This document shows positions 16,428 to 25,124 of a stretch of 56,815 nucleotides of DNA, piece after piece. This DNA comes from Acidobacteriota bacterium (GTDB lineage: Bacteria > Actinomycetota > Thermoleophilia > Gaiellales > Gaiellaceae). Below the pieces are notes generated by a model. That model had not been told where the DNA came from. It searched no databases and saw only the letters and a list, made by a program, of their open reading frames with translations. The stretch lies in contig JAGWRZ010000130.1 of the NCBI GenBank assembly GCA_028876365.1, positions 1 to 56,815 of the forward strand. The letters are read 5' to 3'. The translations under genes were made by a program, and so were the position numbers. Numbering within the stretch: position 1 is the stretch's first letter; each line of letters begins with the position of its first letter.

Positions 16428-17579
16428 ATGACGCAGTTCCGCCGTGTCGACGCGCTCCCGCCGTACGCGTTCGCCGAGGTCGAGCGGCTGAAGCTCGAGC
16501 TTCGGCGCGCCGGCGAGGACGTCATCGATCTCGGCTTTGGCAACCCGGACGTGCCGCCGCCCGGGGCCGCGATCGAGAAGCTGCGCGAGGCCGCCCTCAT
16601 CGCGCGCAATCACCGCTACTCGTCGAGTCGCGGCCTGCCGAACCTGCGCGCGGCGGTGTGCGAGCTCTACCGCGACCGCTTCGGCGTCGAGCTCGACCCG
16701 GAGACGGAGGCGACGCTCGCGCTCGGCGCCAAGGAGGGGCTCGTCCACCTGCTGTGGGTGCTGCTCGGGCCGGGCGACGCCGCGCTCGTGCCGAGCCCCA
16801 GCTACCCGATCCATCTGTTCGCGCCAGGCTTCGCAGGCGCGACCGTGCAGCGGGTGCCCGCGCTCGACTACGCCGCCGCCGTGCGCGAGGCATGGGAGGC
16901 CTCGCAGCCGAAGCCGCGTGTCCTGCTCTGCTCGTTCCCGCACAACCCGACCACCGCGACGGCGGAGCTCGAGGAGATGCAGCTGCTCGTCGACTTCGCC
17001 CGCGAACGCGACATGGTGCTCGTGCACGACTTCGCCTATGCCGATCTCGCCTTCGACGGCTACCGGCCGCCGTCGATCTTCGAGGCGGACGGAGCGCGCG
17101 AGGTCGCGGTCGAGCTGTACTCGCTGACGAAAGGATTCTCGCTCGCCGGCTGGCGCGTCGCGTTCGTCCTCGGGCGGGCAGACGTCGTCGGCGCGCTCGC
17201 GCGGCTCAAGTCGTATCTCGACTACGGGAGCTTCCAGCCGCTGCAGATCGCGGCCACCGTCGCGCTGCGCGAGGCGCGGGAGCAACCCGCCCTCGCCGCG
17301 TCGATCTACGAGGGCCGGCGAAACGCCCTCTGCGACGGGCTCGCCCGTGCGGGCTGGGCGGTCGAGCGACCGCGGGCGACGATGTTCGTCTGGGCGCGCA
17401 ACCCGACCGCCGAGCCGTCGCACGAGCTCGCGCTACGCCTGCTCCGCGACGCCCACGTCGCGGTCAGCCCGGGCAGCGGCTTCGGGGCGGACGGCGAGGG
17501 GTTCGTCCGGTTCGCGCTCGTCGAGAACGAGCAGCGCATCTCCCAGGCGGTGCGCGGGATTCGGCGGGCGCTCTCGTAG
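16428..17579 (+). CDS. Class I/II aminotransferase (alanine/LL-DAP aminotransferase-like)
   Basis: This is a 383-aa fold-type I PLP enzyme. The N-terminus (PPYAFAEVERLK...VIDLGFGNPD) and the PLP lysine K235 in SLTKGFSLAGWR match the AlaC/DapL branch. SFPHNPTTATA is a variant of the usual NPTG motif, and the C-terminus carries the FVRFALVENEQRI carboxylate-binding region. The substrate cannot be fixed from sequence; pyruvate/glutamate transamination or a DAP-pathway role are both possible. It lies directly downstream of ppc and is followed by a terminator-like hairpin. Confidence 0.87.
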   Translation: MTQFRRVDALPPYAFAEVERLKLELRRAGEDVIDLGFGNPDVPPPGAAIEKLREAALIARNHRYSSSRGLPNLRAAVCELYRDRFGVELDPETEATLALGAKEGLVHLLWVLLGPGDAALVPSPSYPIHLFAPGFAGATVQRVPALDYAAAVREAWEASQPKPRVLLCSFPHNPTTATAELEEMQLLVDFARERDMVLVHDFAYADLAFDGYRPPSIFEADGAREVAVELYSLTKGFSLAGWRVAFVLGRADVVGALARLKSYLDYGSFQPLQIAATVALREAREQPALAASIYEGRRNALCDGLARAGWAVERPRATMFVWARNPTAEPSHELALRLLRDAHVAVSPGSGFGADGEGFVRFALVENEQRISQAVRGIRRALS

Positions 17580-17582
17580 CTC

Positions 17583-17608
17583 GGCGCCCCGAGGGCTTCC
17601 CGGGCGCC
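17583..17608 (+). terminator. Terminator-like hairpin after the aminotransferase gene
   Basis: GGCGCCC (17583-17589) pairs with GGGCGCC (17602-17608) just after the stop at 17579. No U-tract follows, so Rho-independent function is doubtful. The remaining short gap before cheR shows no clear promoter. Confidence 0.4.
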
Positions 17609-17648
17609 CCTATGGTCGAGTGGCCGGGCGCCGATACATAGTTCAGTC

Positions 17649-18368
17649 GTGGACACGCTCGTCCCGCCCCAGCTGCCCCTGTCCGCCGGCGAGCTCGCCG
17701 CCCTCGGCCGTGCGGCGGGCATCCCGCTTTCGTCGTACCGCCGCGCGCATGTCGAGCGCTGCGCCGAGCGGGCGGTCGTCCGCACCGGTTGCGTCGGGCC
17801 GTTCGATCTCGCCGAGCGCCTCGCACGCGACGCGCGAGCGAGAGTCGCGTTCCGCCGGTCCCTCCTCGTGCCCGTCACGCGCATGTTTCGCGACGCGCAC
17901 GAGTTCGAGGCGCTCGAGACGGATCTCCTTCCCGGTCTCCTGCGCGACCGCGGACGGATCTCGATGTGGTCGGCGGGCTGCGCGACCGGCGAGGAGCTGC
18001 GGAGCGTGGCCGTTCTCCTCGAACGGCTCGGTGTGCTCGAAGGCTCGTATCTCCTCGGCACCGACGTGCTCGAGGATGTGATCGACGCCGCTCGGGCCGC
18101 CGCGCCCGCCGGCGGGGCCGTCGTCCGCTTCGAGCGTCGCGACCTTCTGCTCGACGACGCCCCGTCGCGCGGTTTCGATCTCGTGCTCTGCCGCAACGTC
18201 GGCATCTATTTCGAGCCGTCCGCCCAGGCGCACGTGCACGGGAAGCTCGCGTCCGTCCTGACCCGGGGCGGCCTGCTCATGCTCGGGCGAAGCGAGACGC
18301 TGCTCCGGCCCGAGACATTCGGGCTCGAGCAGGTGGGTAGGCACGTCTTCCGAAAGGCGAGGACGTGA
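17649..18368 (+). CDS. CheR-type SAM-dependent methyltransferase
   Basis: The 239-aa protein has both CheR parts. An N-terminal helical segment (GIPLSSYRRAHVERCAERAV) is followed by a Rossmann domain with MWSAGCATGEE as SAM motif I and LVLCRNVGIYFEP. CheR enzymes methylate glutamates of chemoreceptors, yet no chemoreceptor or cheA/W gene is in this window. The GTG start is at 17649. It overlaps the sensor kinase by 4 bp (GTGA), so the kinase, which has a CHASE3/HAMP/coiled-coil region, is the natural candidate partner. That role is inference. Confidence 0.87.
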   Translation: MDTLVPPQLPLSAGELAALGRAAGIPLSSYRRAHVERCAERAVVRTGCVGPFDLAERLARDARARVAFRRSLLVPVTRMFRDAHEFEALETDLLPGLLRDRGRISMWSAGCATGEELRSVAVLLERLGVLEGSYLLGTDVLEDVIDAARAAAPAGGAVVRFERRDLLLDDAPSRGFDLVLCRNVGIYFEPSAQAHVHGKLASVLTRGGLLMLGRSETLLRPETFGLEQVGRHVFRKART

Positions 18369-21250
18369 AGCGCGGGCTCGTCTTCGGATCCCTGGTTGCG
18401 AATCTCATTCTCTTCGCGATCGTGGTCGCCGCCTTCGTCGTGAGCGCGGTGAGCGTCACGCGGCTCGGCGACGCGAGCCGCGCCGAGAACGCCTCGACCG
18501 ACGTGCTGAGCACGGCGTACAGCCTCGAAAAGACGGTGCTCGACCTCGAGACCGGCCTGCGCGGCTATCTCCTCGCGGGTGAGCCCAGGTTCCTGGCCCC
18601 TTACCGGGCCGCGACGACCGCCTATCCGCGGATCGACGCGCAGCTCGAGCGGCTCACGGCTAGGGACCCTGTGCAGCACGAGCGCGCGCTGCGGATTGCA
18701 GCGGAGATTCGCAACTACGTCGTCGCCTGGGCGGCACCGCTTCTCCAGCGGGCTCGGACCGATCTGGCCGGCGCCCGGAATCTGGAGGCTTCCGAAGGCG
18801 GCAAAGCGCGCGTCACGGAGATTCGGCGCCACTTCGCTGCGTTCGATGCTTCGCAGCGACGGATCTCGGCCGAGCGGAACACCGAGGCAGCCCACCTTGG
18901 CACGATCGCCCTGGTTGTCATCTTCGCTGCGCTGACCCTCTGCGCGCTCGGCGTCCTCGCGCTTGCCTTCGGAGCGCGGCGTCTCGTCGCGCTTCCCGTC
19001 CGGCGGCTCGCGCAGGTCGCCGCGCGCATCGGCGCGGGCGAGGTCTCCGCCCGCGCCCCGGAGGCCGGCGTCGCGGAAGTCGGAGAGCTCGTGACGGGGT
19101 TCAACGCCATGGCCGACAGCCTCGAGCTGCAGCACGTCGAGCTCGAGAACCAGGCGGCCGAGCTCGAGGCCCAGCAGGTCGAGCTCGAGACCGTGCTGCA
19201 GGCGGTCGAGGAGGAGAAACGCGACGCCGAGCTTCTGCGAGCGTTCGGCGACGATCTCACGCGCGCGGCCACCCTTCTCGATGCGGCCGACACGGCTCTG
19301 CGGCGAATCGGGGACGTCGCCGGCGCGGAGGTCGGCGCGCTCTACCTTGCCGACGACGGCGACGAGGCCTACCGGTTGACCGCCCGGCGGGGTCTCGCGG
19401 CGTCGACGCTCGCGCCGACTCTCGCGCCAGGCGACGGCCTCGCCGGGCGGGCTCTCGCGGAGCGCCGCGTCGTGAACGTGTCGTACGACGAGGCGACGAT
19501 GCGTCTGCCCGGGCTCGCGACCGGCCGCGACGCCCTGCACGAGCTGCACCTCCCGCTGCTCCACGGCGACCGGACGATCGGCGTCGTCAGCCTCGGTCGC
19601 GCGCGGGACGAGCGCTTCGACCCGGCCACCGTCGCGATGCTCGGCACGCTTGCCGAGCGGGCCGCGCTCGGCCTCGCCGAGGCGCTCTCGCTCCATCGCG
19701 CGGAGACACTCGCCCACGAGCTGGAGACGCTCCTGGCATCGACCGACGAGGGGATCTTCGGGATCGACGACGCCGGACGCGTCACCCTCGTCAACCGGGC
19801 CGCTCTCGAGCTGACCGGCTACGACGAGAGAGAGATCGTCGGGCAGGACGCGCACGACCTGCTGCACCACACTCATGCCGGCGGAGCACCGTATCCCCGT
19901 GAGGAGTGCCCGATCTTCCACACCACCCGGACAGGTGTGAGCTCCCGCATCGAAGGGGACCTCTTCTGGCGGAAGGACGGCTCGTCGTTCCCCGTCGAGT
20001 TCTCGTCGAGCCCGCTGTACGACGACGGCGCTCTCGTCGGCGCAGTGGTCACGTTCGTCGACATCGGATCGCGCAAGCGAATCGAGCGGCAGCGCGACAC
20101 CCAGCATGCGATCACCAACGTCCTCGCGGATGCGCCGACGACCGAGGATGCACTGCCGCGGCTGCTCGAGGCGGTGTGCGAAGGCCTCGGCTGGCAGCTC
20201 GGCTTCGCATGGCGCCCGAATACGGATGCGACCGAGCTCCGGTGCGCCGCCCGCTTCGCGGCATCCGGCTGGGAGCTCGAGTCGCAGCGACGGTCGGGCT
20301 CGGTCGTCGCGCTCGGAAGCGGCGCTGCAGGAGCCGCGCTCGCGTCGCGTGAGCCGGTCGTGCACGCGCGCGGCGACGGCGCGGCGGTCGCGGTGCCGAT
20401 CGTCGGCCTGCACGACCGGCTTCTCGGCGTCGCCGAGTTCTTCAGCGAGGGCCCGATCGAGCGCGCGGGGCTGCTCGAGACGCTCGGGTCCATCGCCGGG
20501 CAGGCGGCCCAGTACATCGAGCGCAAGCGGGCCGAGCTCGAGATCGAGCAGGAGCGGCAGGAGTTCGTCGCCACGGTCTCGCACGAGCTGCGAACGCCCC
20601 TCACCGCCATCGACGGATGGGTGCACGAGCTGCTGACGGAGGAGCCGGGCCCCCTCAACGACGACCAGCGGCACTTCCTCCTCACCGTCAAGCGAAACAG
20701 CGAGCGGCTCGCACGGCTCGTCGGCGACCTGCTCGTCGCCCGTCAGATCGAGACCGGCCGGCTCGACCTGTTCCTCGCCGAGGTGGATGTCGCCGAGATC
20801 GTGCGCGACGCCGCCGAGACGCTGGAGGCGGCGGCGGCCGCCAAGGAGGTGGAGCTCGACGCCTCGGCCGACGGCTCGGTCGTCGTTCTCGGCGACCGGA
20901 ACAGGCTGGCCCAGCTCTTCGGCAACCTCCTCTCGAACGCGGTCAAGTTCACACCGGCGGGAGGGAGCGTCGCGATAGGGGTCTCGGTCGAGGACGGATC
21001 GTGCCGGGTCTCGGTCACCGACACGGGGATCGGCATCCCGCCGGAGGATCGCGGGCATCTGTTCGAGCGCTTCTACCGTGCGTCGTCGGCGACGGGCCTC
21101 GGGATCGGCGGAACCGGCCTCGGCCTCGCCATCAGCAAGGCGATCGCGGAAGGTCACGGCGGCTCGATCCGGCTCGAGGATCGCGCCGGGCCCGGGACGA
21201 CGTTCGTCGTCGAGCTTCCTCTCGCCGTGCGCTCGGAGGTGCGCCGGTGA
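18365..21250 (+). CDS. Sensor histidine kinase: CHASE3-HAMP-GAF-PAS-GAF-HisKA-HATPase
   Basis: The 961-aa membrane kinase has TM1 (residues 7-32), an extracytoplasmic CHASE3-like four-helix domain (about 35-170, with LETGLRGYLLAGEP), TM2 (about 178-203) and HAMP. A strong coiled coil (LELQHVELENQAAELEAQQV) follows, then GAF (about 285-430), PAS (about 455-565), a second GAF (about 575-715), and HisKA with H740 in VSHELRTPLTA. The ATPase boxes are NLLSNAVKF, DTGIGIPP and GTGLGLAISKA. It lacks a receiver; the partner regulator starts inside its stop codon. CHASE3 domains sense unknown external signals. Confidence 0.93.
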   Translation: MKRGLVFGSLVANLILFAIVVAAFVVSAVSVTRLGDASRAENASTDVLSTAYSLEKTVLDLETGLRGYLLAGEPRFLAPYRAATTAYPRIDAQLERLTARDPVQHERALRIAAEIRNYVVAWAAPLLQRARTDLAGARNLEASEGGKARVTEIRRHFAAFDASQRRISAERNTEAAHLGTIALVVIFAALTLCALGVLALAFGARRLVALPVRRLAQVAARIGAGEVSARAPEAGVAEVGELVTGFNAMADSLELQHVELENQAAELEAQQVELETVLQAVEEEKRDAELLRAFGDDLTRAATLLDAADTALRRIGDVAGAEVGALYLADDGDEAYRLTARRGLAASTLAPTLAPGDGLAGRALAERRVVNVSYDEATMRLPGLATGRDALHELHLPLLHGDRTIGVVSLGRARDERFDPATVAMLGTLAERAALGLAEALSLHRAETLAHELETLLASTDEGIFGIDDAGRVTLVNRAALELTGYDEREIVGQDAHDLLHHTHAGGAPYPREECPIFHTTRTGVSSRIEGDLFWRKDGSSFPVEFSSSPLYDDGALVGAVVTFVDIGSRKRIERQRDTQHAITNVLADAPTTEDALPRLLEAVCEGLGWQLGFAWRPNTDATELRCAARFAASGWELESQRRSGSVVALGSGAAGAALASREPVVHARGDGAAVAVPIVGLHDRLLGVAEFFSEGPIERAGLLETLGSIAGQAAQYIERKRAELEIEQERQEFVATVSHELRTPLTAIDGWVHELLTEEPGPLNDDQRHFLLTVKRNSERLARLVGDLLVARQIETGRLDLFLAEVDVAEIVRDAAETLEAAAAAKEVELDASADGSVVVLGDRNRLAQLFGNLLSNAVKFTPAGGSVAIGVSVEDGSCRVSVTDTGIGIPPEDRGHLFERFYRASSATGLGIGGTGLGLAISKAIAEGHGGSIRLEDRAGPGTTFVVELPLAVRSEVRR

Positions 21251-21630
21251 GCGACGCGGGACGCCCCGTCATCCTCGTCGCCGACGACGAGGACGACGTC
21301 AGGGACCTGGTCGTCTACCGGCTGTCCCGGTCGGGATACGACGTCGTCGAGGCTCGAGACGGGGAAGAGGCGCTTCGGCTCGCCGCCGGGGCGCCGCCCG
21401 ACCTCGCCGTGCTCGACGTGATGATGCCGAAGGTGGACGGCTACGAGGTGACGCGCCGTCTCCGCGCCGACGCCGCGACGAGCCGGATTCCCGTGATCCT
21501 CCTCACGTCGCGGTCGCAGGAGTCTGATGTCTCCCACGGCTTCGACGTCGGAGCCGACGACTATCTCAAGAAGCCGTTCAACCCCGACGAGCTGACCGCA
21601 CGGGTTCGCGCCCTGCTCGCACGACGGTGA
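21247..21630 (+). CDS. Single-domain response regulator
   Basis: The 127-aa CheY-like receiver has an acidic pair in ADDEDD, the phospho-acceptor D57 in LAVLDVMMPK, and the conserved T/S and K positions (LLTSRS, LKKPF). There is no output domain, so it must act by protein contact. The GTG start overlaps the kinase stop by 4 bp and its own stop overlaps the HEAT-protein gene by 4 bp. The HEAT protein or the glycosyltransferase is therefore its likely target. Confidence 0.93.
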   Translation: MSDAGRPVILVADDEDDVRDLVVYRLSRSGYDVVEARDGEEALRLAAGAPPDLAVLDVMMPKVDGYEVTRRLRADAATSRIPVILLTSRSQESDVSHGFDVGADDYLKKPFNPDELTARVRALLARR

Positions 21631-22634
21631 TTCGCGCCTTCGCATTCGGCGTCATCGCGCTCGGCGGGCTCAACTCGATCCTGCTCGGCATCCTCGCGTG
21701 GCGCCGCATCCGCGTGGCGGGCGCGGCGCGCCGCCGGGCACGCCTCGAGGAGCGGCTGCGCCCGGTCACGCTCGCGTTCCTCGACGGCGACGGCGAGCTC
21801 CCGCCGTTGACCCGGCGCGAGCAGGAGATCGTGGCCGATGCGCTCGGCGAGTATGCACGCAAGCTCCGCGGGCCGGCGCGCGGCCGGATCGTCGCCTACT
21901 TCGAGTCGCAGGGGACGGTCGACCGCGAGCTTGCCGCGCTCGCGACCGCGCGGCCGGCGTGGCGGCGCGCAGCCGCTGCGCACCGGCTGGGCGACATCGG
22001 GTCGGCCCGGGTGGGCGACGAGCTCGTCGGCGCGCTCGCCGACGACGACCGCGACGTCCGGACGGCGGCGGCGCGCAGCCTCGGCAAGCTTCGTCACGTC
22101 GGCGGGGTCGAGCCGCTGCTCGCGGCCGCTGCGGCATCCGCGGTCCCGACCGCCGTTGCATCGTGGGCGACCCTGCAGATGGGTGCGGACGCGCGGCCGG
22201 CGCTCCTTCGCATGCTCGCAGCGGACGAGCCGGCGGAGCGCGCCGGTGCGATCTCCGTCCTCGCGCTCGTCGGCGATGCCGCCGACGGGCGCGCAGTGTC
22301 GGCCGGGCTCGGCGATGCCTCCGCATCGGTTCGCGCGGCGGCCGCCCACGCTCTCGCTCGGCTCGGGGCCGAGCGGGATCTCGAGGCGCTGCTGCTTGCG
22401 CTCGACGATCCCTCGCCGGACGTTCGCGCCGCTGCGGCGACGGCCCTCGGGCGCCTGCGCGACTCGCGGGCGCTCGTCGGCCTCGTCGCGCATGCGATCG
22501 AGGATGCGTTCGACGTCGCACAGGCGGCGGCACGCGCCGCCGTCGCCCTCGATGCCGCTGCATGCGCGCGGATCGAAGCGACGAGCGACGGCCCGCACCT
22601 CGCCGAGGCCGTCGATCTGGCGCAGCTCGCATGA
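21627..22634 (+). CDS. Membrane-anchored HEAT-repeat protein
   Basis: The 335-aa protein has an N-terminal membrane anchor (FAFGVIALGGLNSILLGILAW) followed by a cytoplasmic array of at least five HEAT/PBS-lyase-type repeats. Examples are DDDRDVRTAAARSLGKLRH, LGDASASVRAAAAHALARLG and LDDPSPDVRAAAATALGRLR. HEAT arrays are scaffolds for protein binding. Wedged between a receiver and a membrane glycosyltransferase with 4-bp overlaps on both sides, it is a good candidate adaptor that carries the phosphorylation signal to the synthase. No enzymatic motif is visible. Confidence 0.88.
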   Translation: MIRAFAFGVIALGGLNSILLGILAWRRIRVAGAARRRARLEERLRPVTLAFLDGDGELPPLTRREQEIVADALGEYARKLRGPARGRIVAYFESQGTVDRELAALATARPAWRRAAAAHRLGDIGSARVGDELVGALADDDRDVRTAAARSLGKLRHVGGVEPLLAAAAASAVPTAVASWATLQMGADARPALLRMLAADEPAERAGAISVLALVGDAADGRAVSAGLGDASASVRAAAAHALARLGAERDLEALLLALDDPSPDVRAAAATALGRLRDSRALVGLVAHAIEDAFDVAQAAARAAVALDAAACARIEATSDGPHLAEAVDLAQLA

Positions 22635-24049
22635 GCGTTCTCGAGATCGTGTTCGTCGTCACCGCGGCCGTCACGATCGCCTACTTCGTCTGCCTCAACG
22701 GCCTGTACGCGGTCTTCACGCTGGTGGCGGCGCGCTCGCTGCGCAGGCATCTCCAGCGCCGAGCCTACGGCGGCCTGGAGGAGGCGTTCGATTCACCGTT
22801 CACGCCCGGAATCACCGTCATCCTCCCGGCGTTCAACGAGTCGGCAGGCATCGTCGAGAGCGTCCGCTCGCTCCTCGCGCTGCGCTATCCGCGCTTCGAG
22901 ATCGTCGTCGTCAACGACGGGTCGACGGACGAGACGCTCGCACGCGCGCGCGAGGCCTTCGATCTCGTGCCCATTCGTAAGGCGCTTCGCGACGCCATCT
23001 CCACCAAGCCGGTGCGAGCGACGTACGTGTCGCGCCGGCATCGCAATCTCTCACTCGTCGACAAGGAGAACGGCGGCAAGGCGGACGCGCTCAATGCCGG
23101 CATCAACGCCGCCCGCCATCCGTATGTCTGCGCGATCGACGCGGACGCGCTGATCGAGCCCAATGCGCTGCTCGAGGTCGCGGCGCCGATCCTCGACGAC
23201 CCCGAGCGCGTCGTCGCGACCGGCGGAATCGTGCGCATCGCGAACGGGTGCACGATCGACCACGGTCGCGTCGTCGACGTGCGTCTCCCCTCGAGCCGTC
23301 TGGCGGTGCTGCAGGTGATCGAGTACTTCCGCGCCTTCCTCGTCGGGCGCGTCGGGTGGACGAGCATGAACGCGCTGCTGATCATCTCCGGCGCATTCGG
23401 CCTCTTCCAGCGCCAGGCGGTCGAGGAGGTCGGGGGGTACTGGACCGAGACGGTCGGCGAGGACGTCGAGCTCGTCGTGCGCATCCACCGCCACCAGCGG
23501 GATCGCGGCACGCCGTATCGCATCGCCTTCGTTCCCGATCCGGTGTGCTGGACGGAGGCCCCCGAGGGCATCCGGACGCTCTCTCGCCAGCGGCGCCGCT
23601 GGCATCGGGGCCTCGGGCAGACGCTGTGGCGTCATCGCGGCGCGATCGGGAATCCGCGGTACGGGGCGCTCGGTCTCGTCGGCCTTCCGTACTTCCTCGT
23701 CTTCGAGTTCCTCGGGCCGGTCGTCGAGGTGGTCGGCCCTCCGTTGACGCTCGTCGCGTTTCTGCTCGGCAAGCTGTCGCTGCTCTTCCTCGTCGCCTTT
23801 CTCGTCGTTGCGTTCCTTCTCGGGATCGTGCTCACGACCGCCGCCCTCGCGCTCGAGGAGTTCAACTTCCGGCGCCATCCGAAGGGCCGCGACGTCGTCC
23901 GCATGCTCGCGTACGCCGTGTTCGAGAACATCGGCTACCGCCAGCTCAACGATCTCTGGCGCATGCTCGCGCTCGTCGATCTCGCGCGCAGGAAGCGCGG
24001 GTGGGGGGCGCAGGTGCGGCGCGGGATCGGCCGGCCGAGCACCGAGTAG
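22631..24049 (+). CDS. Processive family 2 glycosyltransferase (BcsA/PgaC-like membrane synthase)
   Basis: The 472-aa protein has an N-terminal TM, a cytoplasmic GT-A domain and three to four C-terminal TMs. Processive-synthase motifs are present: VVNDGSTD, CAIDADALIEP, GAFGLFQR, the acidic GEDVELVV and RQRRRWHRG (QxxRW). This predicts polymerisation of an exopolysaccharide and its extrusion across the membrane. The ATG 22631 overlaps the HEAT gene; the longer ORF in the track is spurious. No PilZ domain is seen, so control probably comes from the upstream two-component and HEAT proteins rather than from c-di-GMP. Confidence 0.9.
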   Translation: MSVLEIVFVVTAAVTIAYFVCLNGLYAVFTLVAARSLRRHLQRRAYGGLEEAFDSPFTPGITVILPAFNESAGIVESVRSLLALRYPRFEIVVVNDGSTDETLARAREAFDLVPIRKALRDAISTKPVRATYVSRRHRNLSLVDKENGGKADALNAGINAARHPYVCAIDADALIEPNALLEVAAPILDDPERVVATGGIVRIANGCTIDHGRVVDVRLPSSRLAVLQVIEYFRAFLVGRVGWTSMNALLIISGAFGLFQRQAVEEVGGYWTETVGEDVELVVRIHRHQRDRGTPYRIAFVPDPVCWTEAPEGIRTLSRQRRRWHRGLGQTLWRHRGAIGNPRYGALGLVGLPYFLVFEFLGPVVEVVGPPLTLVAFLLGKLSLLFLVAFLVVAFLLGIVLTTAALALEEFNFRRHPKGRDVVRMLAYAVFENIGYRQLNDLWRMLALVDLARRKRGWGAQVRRGIGRPSTE

Positions 24050-24110
24050 GCGAACGGCGAGACGATCGGGTCTCGAGTGACGTGGCGGTCCCCGTCGTCG
24101 AGAAGCGGGG

Positions 24111-25124
24111 TCAGTAGAGCACGAGCCGGTCGCGGTGCACGGCCTCGACCCCGCGCGGGCGGGCGCGCAGCTCCGCCGCGCCCGCGCCGGCGATGCCCTT
24201 GCCGATCGCGGACCCGTCGACGGACACGAGCTCGACGGCGTCGCCTTGCTCGAAGGAGCCGTCGCAGGAGACGACGCCGACCGCGAGGAGACTCCTGCCG
24301 CCGGTGAGGACGGCGTCGCGCGCCCCGTCGTCGAGGACGAGCGTCCCGGATGCCGGCTTCGCATGGCGGAGCCACAGCTTGAACGCGCTCGGCTGCCGCG
24401 CCGACGGCGCGAAGGCGGTTCCGCGCGCCTCGCCCGCGGCGATCGCGCGCACGACGCTCTCACCCCGGCCGGACGCGATCACGGTCGGGATCCCCGCTTC
24501 GGCGGCGAGGCGCGCGGCCGCGACCTTGCTCGCCATCCCGCCGCGGCCGAGCGGTCCTCCCATTCCGAGCGCGGCTTCGTCGATCGCGTCGCCGCTCGCG
24601 AGCAGCTCCGCGCTCGCGCCGTGGACCCCGTCCACCTCGGTCAGGAGCACGAGCAACCGCGCGCCGAGGAGCACCGCGACCTGCGCGGCGAGCGCGTCGT
24701 TGTCGCCGAAGGTGATCTCGTCGGTCGCCGTCGCGTCGTTCTCGTTCACGACGGGGACGACGCCGAGACGGAGCAGCGCGTTGAGCGCGTTGCGCACGTT
24801 GACGTAGCTCGTGCGCTCGCCGAGATCTCCGGCGGAGAGCAGGACCTGCGCGACGCGCAGCCGGTGCGTCCGGAAAGCCGCCTCCCACGCGAGCTGGAGC
24901 CGCACCTGGCCCGCGGCCGACGCCGCCTGGAGCTGGGGGGTCGAGCGCGGGCGCGCCGTCATGCCGAGCACCGGGAGTCCCAGCGCGATCGCTCCCGACG
25001 AGACGATGCAGACCGGCTCGCCGATCGCGGCCACCTCGGCCGCGCGCGCGGCGATGACCGAGCGGCGGATCCGGCCGGCGCCGTCGGTGACGAGCGAGGA
25101 CCCGAGCTTGACGACGACCGTCAT
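24111..25124 (-). CDS. proB: Glutamate 5-kinase with PUA domain
   Basis: This is the first enzyme of proline synthesis, making gamma-glutamyl phosphate. The 337-aa protein has an amino-acid-kinase domain with VVKLGSSLVTD, VSSGAIALG, NENDATATDEI and FGDNDALAAQVA. A C-terminal PUA domain starts near residue 255. The start ATG at 25124 overlaps the proA stop (ATGA). The order proA-proB is reversed compared with many genomes. The 61-bp gap to the convergent glycosyltransferase shows only a weak CCCCG/CGGGG stem. Confidence 0.95.
   Translation of the reverse strand: MTVVVKLGSSLVTDGAGRIRRSVIAARAAEVAAIGEPVCIVSSGAIALGLPVLGMTARPRSTPQLQAASAAGQVRLQLAWEAAFRTHRLRVAQVLLSAGDLGERTSYVNVRNALNALLRLGVVPVVNENDATATDEITFGDNDALAAQVAVLLGARLLVLLTEVDGVHGASAELLASGDAIDEAALGMGGPLGRGGMASKVAAARLAAEAGIPTVIASGRGESVVRAIAAGEARGTAFAPSARQPSAFKLWLRHAKPASGTLVLDDGARDAVLTGGRSLLAVGVVSCDGSFEQGDAVELVSVDGSAIGKGIAGAGAAELRARPRGVEAVHRDRLVLY

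Noticed and set aside
13949-16609. 886-aa antisense ORF opposite ppc
   Set aside because: Composition is the mirror of a conserved gene, no domain is visible, and it spans several real gene borders.
18206-21157. 983-aa antisense ORF opposite the sensor kinase
   Set aside because: Same third-position GC shadow effect; the kinase on the other strand has all catalytic boxes.
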